A DNA stretch of 64,000 nucleotides, taken from positions 620,001-684,000 of the forward strand of contig MARA01000012.1 of the NCBI GenBank assembly GCA_001792895.1, in the 5' to 3' direction. Source of the stretch: Lentinus brumalis. Its lineage: Eukaryota > Basidiomycota > Agaricomycetes > Polyporales > Polyporaceae. Under the pieces are notes generated by a model that saw nothing but the letters and a program-made list of their open reading frames with translations, searched no databases and had not been told where the DNA came from. A program made the translations under genes and the position numbers. Of the stretch, positions 45,101 to 57,266 are shown in pieces; the first letter of the stretch is position 1, and the number at the start of each line of letters is the position of its first letter.

Positions 45101-47227
45101 ATGCTGCTTCTGGTAGGCATCGTAATCGGAGATGTGCTTGCCCGCGAAGCGGATGAGGCCGGTCTCGGTCGCGTCGCCAAGGATCCTGCGCTGTTCGAAG
45201 GGAATGTCCGTCTTATCGAACTTGACGTGAGAGTTGAGCGCTGCAATGTCGACCATTTCGCGCATGCCGGGTGCCTCTATTGAGAATGTCTCGGTATCCT
45301 CAGAGTCATTGTTGGACTGGAAGGCCGAGAACATGCGAAGACCACTCCATAGGTTGGTGACTGTCATCTGGTTCCTGGTCAGCGTCCCGGTCTTGTCGGT
45401 GGCGAGAAGCGTAAGCTGCTCGGGAAGCAATCAGAACTCCAATGGAAGCTAAGGACATTCATGGATGCCTTACAGAACCTGTGCGAAAGTAAGCAGACGT
45501 TCGCTTGAACCTCGACCAATGACTCACCGAGTGTCTCGACGCCTTGAAGGTCTTTGACCAGGACGTTCTGAGCAGCCATGCGCTTCGCCGCAATGGACAA
45601 CCTATACTGACAATGAGTACTCTTGATTTATCTGCAAGTCATCTCGACTCACAGTAGCGTGACGACCGATGGCAAACCTTCGGGTACGAATGCCACCAAG
45701 ATCGAAACGGCGAAAGTGACGGTTTGCTCTCCTTTGCCCTTGTACGCTGTCGTGATTCCAACAACGAAGAAGACGATGGCGAAGAGGATCGCAATGCCGG
45801 AGACCATCATAACAAAATGTCCACTGAGGAATGGATGAGTCTGGCACCGGTGGCCTGGAACACGGTCGCTCTAGACTCACATTTCGGCCCCAAGAGGACT
45901 CTGCTTTCCAGTCTCGGTGCCCGTGAGCGCAGCAATCTGACCTGTGGCGACGCATAAGCTCGAATGCTTGGAAATAGAAGGGTCCTAAGCTCACCAATAA
46001 GCGTGTGATCGCCAGTCCGAACGACAACTACATCATGCCAATTTAGCTCGCGGCGGATGTATCAGAAAAAAAGAACCCACCGCCCCAGCCTTCGCCGTTG
46101 ACGATGAGAGTCGAGTTGAACAGCTGTGCGGATCGTGAAGGGACGAACCCAGTTTAGGTCGGGTCGCACTCACCAAGTTCTCCGCTTCCACTGGACGCTG
46201 CATTAAACTACCGGCCGGGCGAGCGAGGCGTTCCTGAGGCTCTGATTCGCCCGTGAGACTGCTGTTGTCAACCTTCAAGTCATTCGCGGAGAAGAGGATC
46301 AGGTCGGCGGGTGTCTTGTCTCCAGAGCGCTACGCGAACACCAGTATTCAGAACGCACGTTGGATGCATTACAGCATCGCGGACGGAAACCTACGACGAG
46401 CACGATGTCACCCTTGACCAACTCCGCCGCCGGGACGGTGAGAATGGTTCCGTCGCGGACCACCCGACATGACGGCGGGATCATTGCGAGGAACGAGGCA
46501 AGGATAGCTTCTGACTTCTGGAGCTGGTAGAACTCTATCAAGGCGTTCAGGAATGCCACGCCTATCAGGATGCCACCCAGATAGGTATTCGGAAAGTTGT
46601 CCTTGTACCGACGCGTCAAAGGGGGTATCGGCCGCAGTCATCGGACGAACTCACTTTGAAGTCAACGCCGAGCAGAATATATTCCAGAATGCCAGCGATG
46701 ATAAGGAGGATGTTGAACATGGACATGAGGCAGTCATAGTACTGTCCGTCGGTGGCGTGTGAGTCGGACATACTCTCATGAGCCGTCAAATTTCGTACCT
46801 TCCGCAGCGCCGACTTCTTCTTCGGTGGCGTCAGAATGTTCGGTCCGTTGCGCGACAGCCGAGCTTTCGCCTCCTCGCTCGAGAGACCAGGCGAGATGCT
46901 GGGGTCCTTCGCGTCGAACGCCGTGTCGAGCTCCGTCTGCAGCTCCTGGAACCCGAGTCCGTGCTCGTGGATGTCAACGCCGTCGAGCTTAGCGTCGCCC
47001 TCCTTCTGTCCGGCGGGCGTTTGATACTTCAGGTGCTCGTACCCAGCATCCGCGAGCTCCTTGTCCTCCTTGGTCATCTCGCGCTTCATCTCCACGCCCT
47101 TGGGGCGCATACCATGCGGGGCCTTCTCTTGTATGTCGCCACCGTCATTGTCGAAGGCTACAGCACGAGCGGCGACGACAGCCTCCTCGTCTGCGACGCG
47201 CTTTTCGGGGGTGTCGTGGGTGTCCAT
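42153..47227 (-). CDS. P-type cation ATPase, Na+/K+ (IIC) type
   Basis: A many-exon gene starts at 47227 ([14 protein letters not shown]). The N-terminal cation-ATPase domain shows [20 protein letters not shown]. Conserved P-type motifs follow in order: the TGES loop ([12 protein letters not shown], ~46,250), the phosphorylation site [15 protein letters not shown] (~45,390), the nucleotide site KGAPERVL (~44,940), [16 protein letters not shown] (~44,570) and the hinge [13 protein letters not shown] (~44,090). The C-terminal transmembrane part ends with [18 protein letters not shown] and a short acidic tail after a 60-nt intron. Overall sequence fits the fungal relatives of Na+/K+-ATPase alpha subunits, which move alkali cations across a membrane. 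At least fifteen small exons are needed, and I fixed only some borders. No disabling stop was noticed in the conserved exons. Confidence 0.85.
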
Positions 47228-47399
47228 AGGGGAAGCGAGGGGAGTCCGACAGGGCGAGAGAGGAAAGGGAGCTCTGGGCGACGGCCACGTCGATGGAGGG
47301 GATTTAAGGACTGGAGAGAGGGGACGATCCCTCGCAAAGCCCCGCCTGGGTGTTTCCGACGCGCTGACAGAGTGAAATGGTCGCGCGGCTCTGCATTTC

Positions 47400-48900
47400 C
47401 TATCGGAAGTCCACCACATAATAGTTCACACATGGGTGGCATGATAAGATCACAGATACCGTCTCGAAGCGCAGGTCCGAACGTAGCAGCGAACGGCCAA
47501 AAGCCCTCAGCGGCGAAGTCGCGTCCAACGATGCAGTCACGTGACCGAAAGTCCGCGTCAATCTGCATCGCGCGAGCCCAGAAGAACCAGCGCCGTCCAT
47601 CTTCCCTGGCGTATGGCCCGAAGTATTTCTGGCACGGGCGGTCGCAGGAGAGATGTCCCCGATGCCCCGCGAGAGATGCGGTGATCTCCCTTGGCCTCCG
47701 TTGTGAAGCCGAAGGAACGTTCGTCTGCCACCGTTGCCGTGCATCACTGCCAGCTCACGACCATTCGCATCCGAGGGTTGCTCCCGATATCGGAGAAACA
47801 TTGACAAGCTGCCCGAATTCTTCCAAGCATGGGAACGGAGTCCGCCTAGCGAGCGGACTACGACTATCACCACGAAAGGATGACGTACCACCCGAATGCG
47901 CCAGTGTGCAGTTCTGAGTACTCGCTTGATGCTCGGGCTACATGGAAAGCCTGCAGCCTCAATCGCGGTGTGGAATGGGATGCTTGAAGATCATTCATGC
48001 GTGGGTTGATTTGGAGCCAGATGGCGACCGATTCTGCAGCATGGCGAGCGAAGCGCTGTGTAGGACCGTCAGCATACTGTCACGATGGCAAGGCCGCCAG
48101 CATATTGTCACGATGGCAAGGCCGCCGACTAAACTCGCACCTTCATGGGCTAACGCAGGCCAAGGGATGCGGAAAGAGTCTGCAAGGCTTGATGATGGAG
48201 GTTGGTTAAAACGACGCATCGCCAAAAGCCGGCAGGCTTGATCTGCGCTCGTCCCGGCAGGATTCGGCAGATGCCACCCTGTCGGCAACGCCCATGCCAA
48301 TCGCAATTTCGTGCACGTTATGGCAAGTGTCTGCTGGCGGTGGTTAGATGTGAATGAGGTTAGAACATCGGCCTCACCTGTAAGTACGAGTGCAGGCTGC
48401 GTGCTGATCAGTTTGTTGCATGCTCTACAGCACCGCTCAAGGGCGCATGCGCACGCTAACTTCCGTGTATGCAGGAAGTTTTGTCAGTATTCATTAAGTG
48501 ACCATGAATCGCCTCAACTCACAGTTACCCACAACTCCGTGCCTACCACCGACTTCCAATGCGCAGTGCGAACGAGGCCTGCGGCAAACAACCATCACTT
48601 ACTACAATAGCCTGCAAACATGCTGCGGTTGGCGGCCCTAGGCTGTATATTGAGATCAGGTCTGGTCAAGGTGTGGACGTCGAAGCCAAGTTGAGTCCTA
48701 AGCGCTTGGCTCGCTGGCGGGAGATCCAAATCGGTCAGCGGCAACCTTGACCACCACCCAATCCGCAAGCTTGAAGGAGAACTTACTATCACCCGCGTCG
48801 TTGCTCAAACATCCCTTCTGGTACGAATTCAGTGAGTGAGAGCCGTGAATAGTGTGTAGTTGATACGTTCAGGTGCTCACACCCTTCACCAGGGCGCGAC
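47400..48900. other. 1.5 kb without a supported gene
   Basis: Upstream flank of the ATPase and upstream flank of the F-box remnant. It contains a 28-bp tandem duplication (48,070-48,125). Open frames have no recognisable content. Confidence 0.5.
48070..48125 (+). repeat. 28-bp tandem duplication
   Basis: CAGCATACTGTCACGATGGC plus AAGGCCGC occurs twice in a row, at 48,070-48,097 and 48,098-48,125, with a single C/T difference. Confidence 0.95.
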
Positions 48901-50720
48901 ATGTCCCCTGCTTATGTCGATGAAAGCTTCGCAACCCCAGCCGGCTTGCTCATCAGTGAAGACAGGGCCACTCTCGCTCTCGTGAGCTCTGCGAAGGTTC
49001 AAGAGTGGACTGTCGCGAATATTGAGAATTACACGAATCGCATTCACGCTCTGGATGTCGTGCACCCATCAATCCTTCCTGCAGGCGTCCTCATCAAGGC
49101 ACTAGAGGTCATCTCTCAGCTCAAGCCCGGTTTGAGGCCGGCCAGCGTGCTTGACGTCTGTCGCGTGTGGCGGCACCTGCTGCTTCAACGCTGCCCCGCG
49201 TTCTGGGTAGACGTCCTCCGGGCTCGACGGGACCTACTTAATCGGGGTCAATGAACGGTCATCAAGGCACTAGAGGTCATCTCTCAGCTCAAGCCCGGTT
49301 TAAGGCCGGCCAGCGTGCTTGACGTCTGTCGCGTGTGGCGGCACTTGCTGCTTCAACGCTGCACCGCGTTCCGGGTAGACGTCCTCCGGGCTCGACGGGA
49401 CCTACTTAGTCGGGGTCAATGAACGGTCCATGGCTCGGTTGGTCCACTTCCTCGACCTGACTCGCACGCGTCTCTCGGACTTGTCTGTCATCGGCCTCCC
49501 CCACAATTCTCGAGGTGGAGGTGAACCAGAAGAATCACCTCATGCTACACTGCCGCTCCTTACCCATCCGTCCCAGGGTCACTGCAGTGACATCCGGAAC
49601 ACTCGCGACTTCCCGCCTGTTCACTATTCTTACGACACACTGTCGCGCCTACAATCCTTCAATATGCCTTGCCAGTGTCCGCACATCATAGAGGGCGATG
49701 TATTCGCCCGTCTCCGCCATATCGAACTATGTGGCTCCAGATGCGGCGTGGCTCCTGTCAAGCGAACGATCTGCTCTATCGACAACTACTGTACATGTTG
49801 TCGCCTTGCCCTGCCTTGGAGGCTCTGGACCTTTCGGACCTGTGTCTGAGAGACGTGCCCTTGGATGGTGGTGATAACGCCATCTACTTGCCATCCTTAC
49901 GTCGAGTCGACTTGTCGGACGATCCTCCGCCTATGTCTGTGCTCTTCGCGGACCTCTCTCTTCCCAAGAATCGTCACGTCAACCTCTGCCGCATTACGAT
50001 GCGGTTCGACGATATGCTGCCAGAGGACTGCACGCTCTTTCATCCGCTCGCTCTCGCGGATGAGATCGTCGTGGATTTCGACTCCGAGGAAGTCGCGACG
50101 CTCCAAACGTACCGGCAGGGTTCACAGATGCACCGGATGCGGAGCTCGGGACCAGGCCCGTCTTCGAGCCCCTTCTTCCAGCTCGTTTCCCAAATCTGCG
50201 ACCTCTTCTAGTCCTCCTGCACGATCATTGCTCTCACACTTCGCAGTGCTCCCCCGCTGGCAGACACCCACCATCGAGAATACGCCGTCGGTCTACGTGC
50301 GTCCCGAGCGCCTTCCCTTGTCTGCTCCTTCCCTTGTCTGCTCCGCCTCGACATCACCGCACATGACGGGATCAGAGACCTGCTCTTCACGCTGGGGGAG
50401 ATGCATAAGACGACGAATCTGTGCCACTGCCCCTTGCTTGAAGAGCTTCGGGTTCAGTGGAGATAGCAAGTACTGAACGAGACTCGCGTTGGTGGCGAAA
50501 CGACCCACTTCAAGTATCGGAGATGGTCGACATCCTCAGGCGGCGGGAAGGACTCGTGCTCCCTTTGCCGATGCTCTCTCAATCGTTGTATTGCCCAGAG
50601 AGGGAAGATACAAGCCATTGTGGACGGCACTGGTGGAGAGGGAGAAGGACCGCTTACGGGAGAGTTAACGACCAATTTGGCGCAGGATATTGCTGTCTCG
50701 TATATTCCGGACGCTCCGTG
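48901..50720 (+). pseudogene. decayed F-box/LRR gene
   Basis: The start MSPAYVDESFATP and the segment VLDVCRVWRHLLLQRCPAFW parallel the F-box gene at 40.0-41.8 kb. Later blocks DLSLPKNRHVNLCRITMRF and LFHPLALADEIVVDF match its SLPKTCTVNI and FFPVSQADRLFF regions. The gene is broken. A base shift near 49,250 puts TGA in frame directly before VNERSMARLVHFLDL, which aligns to VTEGSVARLNLFLAL of the intact gene. A 168-bp tandem duplication follows, and at least two more frame changes occur, near 49,790 and 50,460. It would not give a full protein. Confidence 0.75.
49091..49426 (+). repeat. 168-bp in-frame tandem duplication inside the F-box pseudogene
   Basis: Units 49,091-49,258 and 49,259-49,426 are nearly identical, with a few substitutions (for example CTGCCCC/CTGCACC and TTAATC/TTAGTC). 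The period is 56 codons. Both units carry the same frame-breaking GGGGTCAATGAACGG, so the disabling shift came before the duplication. Confidence 0.95.
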
Positions 50721-50739
50721 ATTCGTTGTTTGTGACCTG

Positions 50740-52329
50740 ATATTGTGACAAAGGTGCTGTATGTATACCAGTCTCCACCGGTTGCTCGAGTCGATATACA
50801 TGTTGAGAGATATCCCAGACCCGAACGAGGTTGAATCGACGCTAGCTGCTAATGGTAGTCTTTGCGTAGGCTGTGGAATCATTCCGACGGACGAATGACA
50901 TTTGCAGCTTCTTCACCAATCAGTTACTAGTCGTCGGACTTCACTCCCGCTGCGTTTCCGATCATACAGACTACCACGCTCCAACCGAGGTGGCGGGTCA
51001 CGGACGCAAGGATGCGATCGAAGTCGAGAGAAGAACAAGCCGTTGCGCAACCGTTTATCGCAATACACGAGGCAGCGGCGACCATCTCCGGCGACCTTAC
51101 AAAACGGGGGGCGACACAGCAGATGTATGATAAGCAACAACGAGGAGCTGCAGAGCAACGCACGAGTACTCACCGGCGGACAGGACGATGGCCTCCGCAC
51201 GGGTCATGTCCTCGGACGCGTGGACGCGGTCACTCGCGGTCGCGGCCCATTGATCAAATGTCCCGCGAGGCAGCCCCTGACGCAGCAGGAGGTTCGTAGC
51301 GAACGTTCTGACGTCCTCCGCTTCACGTAAAGCCAGCGACACGCCCGACACGAGGGCAGCGTTGGGGCAGCGGCGGTAGTAGGCGGAGCCGTCGCGGGGT
51401 GCCCGATGGACCCGATCTGAGGGACGCTGCAAGCTAGGGAGGAGCAAGCCGCTATGTAGAATGCACCCAAGTTGACTGCTGGGCGGGCTCCTGAGGCCGC
51501 GCGATCGAGGAGGATATGATCACCGAGGGACACGGCACGGAGGAGCTTGGCTGTTCCAGAAGGAGGCTAGGACGGGGTCCTAGTTGCGCGATCAGGGGAG
51601 GGGTTGAAATCATCGCGGATGAATAGGGAAGAATGGGGCAGCGGCGGCTGTCGGCAGCGGCGTTCGGAAGCGGGAGGTCGGGAGGTCGGGGAGAGGAGCT
51701 GAGAGGAGGTCGGGGAGGCGGAGTGATAGAGTGGTTGAAGTCCAGCTTGCGACGCGGTGATGGCGGTGCTAAGCGACCCGAATCAATGCGTGAGGCGGTC
51801 GTGTGGCTACGGACTGATATGGTAAGGTCGAATCCTTGGTGCATGAGGCCTGGAGCATTTCGTTAGTTGACGGCCCTGAGACATAGGGAGACATGCAATC
51901 AGTCCTTTTGCTCACCGCGGCGGTCCGTGGCCAAATATCCGGGGCAGCAAAACATGTATGTGGAGGTCGTATGGGGGATGGAGGTAACAACGGACATTGT
52001 TGACTGTCAATGTGTGAAACCGGGGGAGTTAAGGTCCAATAAGATTACGATCTGAGCGGTGTTCGCGTATGGGAGAGACGTCTGACATATAGTACACTAA
52101 TGGAGACACGGAGTCCGGGAGCAGCAGCCATCATACAACATCGCAATGCTACAGGGTAAACGAAACAGTCAACGGACAAGACAAGCTACATGAGGGTACA
52201 CTTCGGGATATGTATGATATGGGAGGTATGGCCGAGTACCTTGCATAACACGATGTCCAGATAGCAAACCTGAAGTACACGGACGTCGGAGCTGAGAAAT
52301 GCGACAGTGCAATCCACAGGGAAGAGGTA
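50740..52329. other. 1.6 kb, possible gene remnant on the minus strand
   Basis: No gene is firmly supported. A few minus-strand frames read like protein, for example AALVSGVSLALREAEDVRTF and LPRGTFDQWAATASDRVHAS between about 51,370 and 51,190, and LLDRAASGARPAVNLGAFY near 51,470-51,510. They lie in different frames without a clear splice solution. They could be part of a small spliced gene or a remnant. Confidence 0.3.
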
Positions 52330-53079
52330 CTAGAAGTTCAGCCCTTCCTTGAACTTCGTACCGTTGTCGAATTTGCGCATCGACTTGTAGCTGATCAACC
52401 CTCCGGACGAAGCCGACTGCACCGAAAACTTTCTATCGTCGCGGCGGCTGTCGCCCTCCTGACCTTCCTCCCGCGAACCTATGGCAGGTGGTGACTGTCG
52501 CAACGACACAGGAGACTCCACCTGATCGGGGCTCGTGTCGCGCGACTCCGTATCGAGGTCAGGCCGGAATGAAGGCGTGGGTGGGGTGTAAGCGGAGGGC
52601 GCACGGAGCTCAACTTCAATGGAGTCGGTGCTTGCGCTCGGTGCTACGACAGAGGAGGGACGCAAAGCGAGGCTCGCAGGATATTCGCCCCTGTTGTGCT
52701 CGCGCTCGCGCAGCTCGCTCGCGGCGTTCGAGATAGGGTTGTCGGACGCATTCCACTCGTCTCCGTCCTCCCCTGACGCCTTGATCCAGCCGCTGCGTCT
52801 CCCGAAGAGTCGCGCGAGGCGTTCGCGGATGCCTGGGCGGCCTATGGATAGGTCCGTAGAGAAGTCGCGCTGACGAGCTCGGGCGCGACGGAGTTGCCGT
52901 TCATGAGAGGTGGGCTCGTGATTGCGTAGGAGGATGAAGATGCCAATGCACGAGAGTAGGAAGATCGCAGCGAGTCCGACGACCAGGGCAATGAATCCAT
53001 CAAACGAGCCACCGATTTCTGGCCGGCTCGCCTCGATGTTTGCGCTCTTTGCGAATGTGAATTTGTTAATCGAGTACAT
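52330..53079 (-). CDS. single-pass membrane protein, conserved basidiomycete type, unknown function
   Basis: The frame from the ATG at 53079 (MYSINKFTFAKSANIEAS) gives about 249 residues. One strong transmembrane segment lies at about residues 30-52 (FIALVVGLAAIFLLSCIGIF). It is followed by a basic juxtamembrane stretch with many Arg (HERQLRRARARQRDF) and a long Ser/Pro/Asp-rich tail. The frame extends further upstream to 53154, but the start chosen puts the membrane segment where an N-out, C-in single-pass protein would have it. An upstream exon is possible. No enzyme or receptor domain is visible. The tail is rich in Ser/Thr-Pro and may be phosphorylated. Confidence 0.65.
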   Translation of the reverse strand: MYSINKFTFAKSANIEASRPEIGGSFDGFIALVVGLAAIFLLSCIGIFILLRNHEPTSHERQLRRARARQRDFSTDLSIGRPGIRERLARLFGRRSGWIKASGEDGDEWNASDNPISNAASELREREHNRGEYPASLALRPSSVVAPSASTDSIEVELRAPSAYTPPTPSFRPDLDTESRDTSPDQVESPVSLRQSPPAIGSREEGQEGDSRRDDRKFSVQSASSGGLISYKSMRKFDNGTKFKEGLNF

Positions 53080-53159
53080 GGAGTAACCATTTGCTACGTA
53101 CCAGGGGTAGTGGTGAGCCCACAGGTGATAACGAGCCTTCCGCCCGTTGCACAAGCATT

Positions 53160-54148
53160 ACGTCAGTTTAGTGGGTGATACTAGGATCGATTCTTTTGAT
53201 CAGTGATCCTGCAGCGGTCAAGACGCTCTTTTGGAGGTCCAGGGAGTCGCAGTTGAGCAGATGAAGGGTGTAGGTATAGGGGGCAGGATGGTCGTAGCGT
53301 CCAAGTCGCGTCCGGACTCGAGCAGGCCGCGCTGCAGGCGTGAGCTTGCAGTGGAGCTGATGCATGAGCATCCGCAATAAGCTACCTAACTAAACTAAAT
53401 GAGTCGTAATTTAGAGAAAACGAGAACTGTAACTGCCACTCTTCTTACTCACATTCTGGCTTCACTCGGAGACAGCTTAAACAATTCCAATCGCTCGAGT
53501 TTCTCCTCAAACTAAGCGATCCAAGGAGCAGAATGAGATCCGGAGCATGTCCACTGCGTGCAACTTACGATATGCTTAGCGCCGGATAAGACTTATCACG
53601 GACTGTGTCAGAGTTACGTCCCGTTCACACGACTGACATCCCGGTTGCTTCAGATTGCCCTGTTCGTCCACTTAGAACCCCACGCTGCGCTGTCTCGCTG
53701 TTGGTCCAAGTATGTCGTCGTTCGCGTTGCCAATCCGGGCAGGAAGGTTTGTTCTCGAAACCATCATCGCAGTTCCCCGCTCTAACCAAGATTTGGGCAG
53801 TGTCAATCTATCGTCATTATCGCGCTGCGGGTATCGAGGGCGACGCAAGACACGTACACCCTGGCGCAAGTAGCCTATTACATACAGCATGACGAGCCAC
53901 GAAAACAGGAACACAGAGACATACGCAACAGGCAAGAAGACGCCAGAGAGAATAGGGCAGGAGCAGGCAGGAGCGGTACGATTATAGATACAGGCGAAGA
54001 GGTGAGTCTGCTGGAACCCACGTATTATGCTACACTATGTGGCGGGCGGTGTGTCCGTCGTAAAGGCGTCGATTCGCATAGGGAGGTCATAGAAGATCAT
54101 GGAGCGTGCCGTGGAGAGAACGAAGTGCATATTCATAGAGGTGGCGGC
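53160..54148. other. about 1 kb intergenic, no gene seen
   Basis: Sequence between the membrane protein gene and the end of the HMG-box gene. No coherent protein frame, RNA gene or repeat was noticed. Confidence 0.5.
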
Positions 54149-55979
54149 TCAGCTTAGCTGCTCCTGGGGGCTCGCGCTCCCGTGGCAGTAGTACGGGCTG
54201 TAATCGACGGTCTCGTATCCCACCGTCATGCCGTACGAGTCATGGTGCTGCCCCTCGATCCCGTACTCGCGCAAACCGTGATGGTACGACTCGAGATCGC
54301 CGGTGATCTCGTACGGCATGTCGGAGTGGAGAGGAACGAACAGCTCCGGAGGGGCCATCGAGACGTGGGGCTGAGGTTGTGGAACGTCGAGCTCGGTAAG
54401 ACCATAGGGCGCCACGGCGGTGTAGATGGGTCGGTGCGCAGTCTGTGGGAAGAGGGGTGCGCGGGGGGTGCGGTCCAGGTCGTCTTGGGGTATAGGGACC
54501 GCGAGCAGGTGGTTGTCGTGGACGGCTGGCATCGTTTGACTCCAGCCGGCCTCGGTGGCCTGAATCTGAGGCGCGAAGGCTGCCGCTTGATGTTGGGGTG
54601 GCGACGGATAGGAGGATGGTGCGGAGGTCCCGTCGGAGCAGGGCGCCATACGGGCAGTCACCAGGTCGTCCCTTGACCAGTTGGACAGTGACGACGTGAC
54701 GACTGTGAGTGGAGGAGGGACCATGGATATCGTTGCGGCACGTCGCCGGCGCTCGAGGAGAGGGCCATCCGAGTCCGTGAATGACGACGAAGGCGTGGAT
54801 GGGATGGGGGTGGGCATGAAAATGGGCTCGGGCATCTGCAGGTGGCGGCCAATCAGTCCCACCTCTCGCGAAGTGAATAACGACGATACTTACTTGAGCG
54901 CCGAATCCGTTAGGAGACATCTGCTGAGGACTCGCGTCGCCCATGTACGGGTCGCTCTGCACGGAGTCGAACGAGTGGATGCTCCGCTCGTCCGCATCCG
55001 TATAGTAGTCGTCGAACTGCACGTACTCCCACGGCGAGTAGGCCACCTCGCCAGGATAGGAGTAGGACCACGTTCGCTTCGGCGCTGCGTACAGCGGCCG
55101 GTCTGCGACGAGGTCGGGCGTCGACTGGACGTGCGCGGTGGCGAAGTACCCATGCTCGTCCTCGGAGCCGGGGGTCAAGGGGCTCGGATACGCAAGCTGG
55201 GGCGGGATCGAACCCGACCGACTCTGCGATCGCGATCGCACATCGAGATGCGGCGCTGAGTCCTGGCTCGCAGGCGTCCCTGGCGGCTCCGGGGAGGTCG
55301 CGCTACCTGGCGTCGGGCAACCATCACGCCTGCCGCGAGAGTTCACCGCGCGGCGACGGGACGCCTGACGAATGAACTCCTCGACCTGCTCGCGACGCGA
55401 ACGAAGTGCGGGGTTCCGGCGCGACTCGCTGCGACTGTGCTTGACCGGGCGGAACTGGTACCCCGGGTTGCGGCGCAGGTGCTCGTCGGCCTCGCTCTTG
55501 GCAGCGTCGAAGTAGGCCCTCTGCTCCTCGGTGGTGAGTGCGCGCCATGCCTCGCCGGCGCGCTTGGACAGCGTCTTCTTCTCGGCGGACGAGAGGTTCA
55601 GGCCCTTGTTCTTCTCGACGAAGTCGCGGCGGAAGAGGATGAACGCATTCGGAGGACGCGGAGCCCAGTTGGGATCTTTGCTGCGCTTAGCCCTGTAGCG
55701 GCGGAGGGAAGTCGCGTTCTTGAAGCGCGAGATGTTGTGTATGTCTTCCGGGTAGTCGTCGTAGGCAGTTAGATCCGAGTCGAGCGAAAGGCTTCGAGGG
55801 ATGGGGTTACGGTTACGAAGGGCGCGAGGGATGCTGGAAGAAGGCGAAGGAGGAAGTGTGAGTTGCGAACTCGACGCGTTGGAGGGGCTGGGTATAGTGG
55901 TGTAGAGAGTGTCGGGGAGGTCGTCCGACGGAGACCATCCGCGGATGCTCCCAAGTCTGGCGGCAGGCGTTGCAAACAT
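54149..55979 (-). CDS. HMG-box transcription factor, 590 aa
   Basis: Two exons, 55979-54894 and 54835-54149, join in phase 0 through a 58-nt intron with a GGGACTGATTGG branch region. The HMG box (residues ~112-178) is complete: RPPNAFILFRRDFVEKNKG, then KRAGEAWRALTTEEQRAYF and NPGYQFRP. The MATA-type spacing and the Arg/Lys-rich segment after it (RRNPALRSRREQVEEFIRQ) resemble fungal sex- or development-related HMG regulators. The rest is low-complexity Ser/Pro/Tyr-rich, probably disordered activation sequence. The protein should bind DNA in the nucleus; targets are unknown. No mating-type homeodomain or pheromone genes are nearby. Confidence 0.9.
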
Positions 55980-56764
55980 GGCGCTGGGTGGAAGCAGGAA
56001 AGTTATCGAACGGAGAGCGTCGCGGGAGCAGAGCCGGACGAGGATATTTATTACGGGATGCAATCCCCTGTCCGAGATCCCTGGCGATGAGAGGGCTGAG
56101 TTGCGGAGACTCAGCGAGTCCGACGCTCACCCCGCTCCTTTGTTGGCTCTGGCCATGCTGGTCCGTGGACACGCAGCCGCCCGCTGGACGCCGGCGTCCA
56201 AATACGCATCGCAGATCCCCAGATCGACGTTAACAAAAAGAACCTGATCATCTGGGATCTTCGAGTCGGCTCACCACGTCCATGAGGCTACTCACCTCCT
56301 GCGGCCCCCCGGTCTCGCCGTCGACGGATCCGTGTTGACCCCTGGCTATATTGCGCTCGCTGCCCGCTGAGAACGTCTTGTATGACCTTCACAGGTGCCC
56401 GCGCTCCTATGCGCCATCAACCCATCGCGGAACACCTCGCCAGCGAGAACTTCGTGACTTCTTCAGCACACCAAGCGGTGGAACATAAGTATCAGAAGTT
56501 GGGTGGCACACGCACCGCACAGAAGGCATTCTTACGTGCGGCGTGGTGCAATCGTGGTACCTGGCTCCTGGTCCTATCGGCCCGCACCGTGGGGACTGCT
56601 GCCATAATGAAATCGTGGATCGGTTCATCATTGAGCCATCACCGACAGAAGGCGGAGAACGCACCCATCTCCTCCGGCTGCCATATCAGGCAGCTGCTGT
56701 ACTCAACACCCTGATTCTATCGGGCGGCTAACGCCAGCGTCGAAGGCGCCCCATCACAGAATAT

Positions 56765-56808
56765 CACGTTAAATCAGTGACCACTTTTACAGTGGCTGAT
56801 TTAACGTG
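56765..56808. repeat. inverted repeat, 18-bp stem with 3-nt bulge
   Basis: The left arm at 56,765-56,785 (CACGTTAAATCAGTGACCACT) pairs with the right arm at 56,791-56,808 (AGTGGCTGATTTAACGTG), leaving TGA as a bulge and a 5-nt loop. Confidence 0.85.
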
Positions 56809-57266
56809 CGTCCGTGTTCTCCTAGGAAGCAATATCCTCGTTCATGTAAAGCGCCCCAACTGCTCGACCTTGGCTCAGTTGGCTGCGCGGTATGCGACAA
56901 TCTGTCTGAACTGGGCCGGAGTCCGATGGCGGCTGGCTAGTTATGAGGTGCTGTCGAACAGAGTTCCTGCGGACCGGCAGGGAGCGGAGATGGATCGTTA
57001 GATCTCGTCGCGGAGCTAGCACGCCAACGGAACATGTCCTTGCACGGCCAATGGGAGGTCAAGGGCGTCGAGCAGGGCCGAGGCCACGCAGACATGATGC
57101 CTGTGGTAGCCTGTGGCCCATCCGCTGCGTATGTATACCACGCGCTTTTCTCTGCTGAGAGTGCTTCGTGCCACCGACCTGCCATAACCGGAAGGCGGCG
57201 GTGGGAGCCGGCGAGTGGCACAATAACACATCCCTGCCGGGGCCCTCAGAAGGCGGGCGGGTCCTG

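Noticed and set aside
46778..47917. 379-codon + strand open frame
   Set aside because: It is antisense to the N-terminal exon and upstream region of the P-type ATPase, which has a clear start and conserved motifs.
51815..51840. Possible tRNA B-box at AGGTCGAATCC
   Set aside because: No matching A-box, acceptor stem or anticodon arm could be drawn around it.
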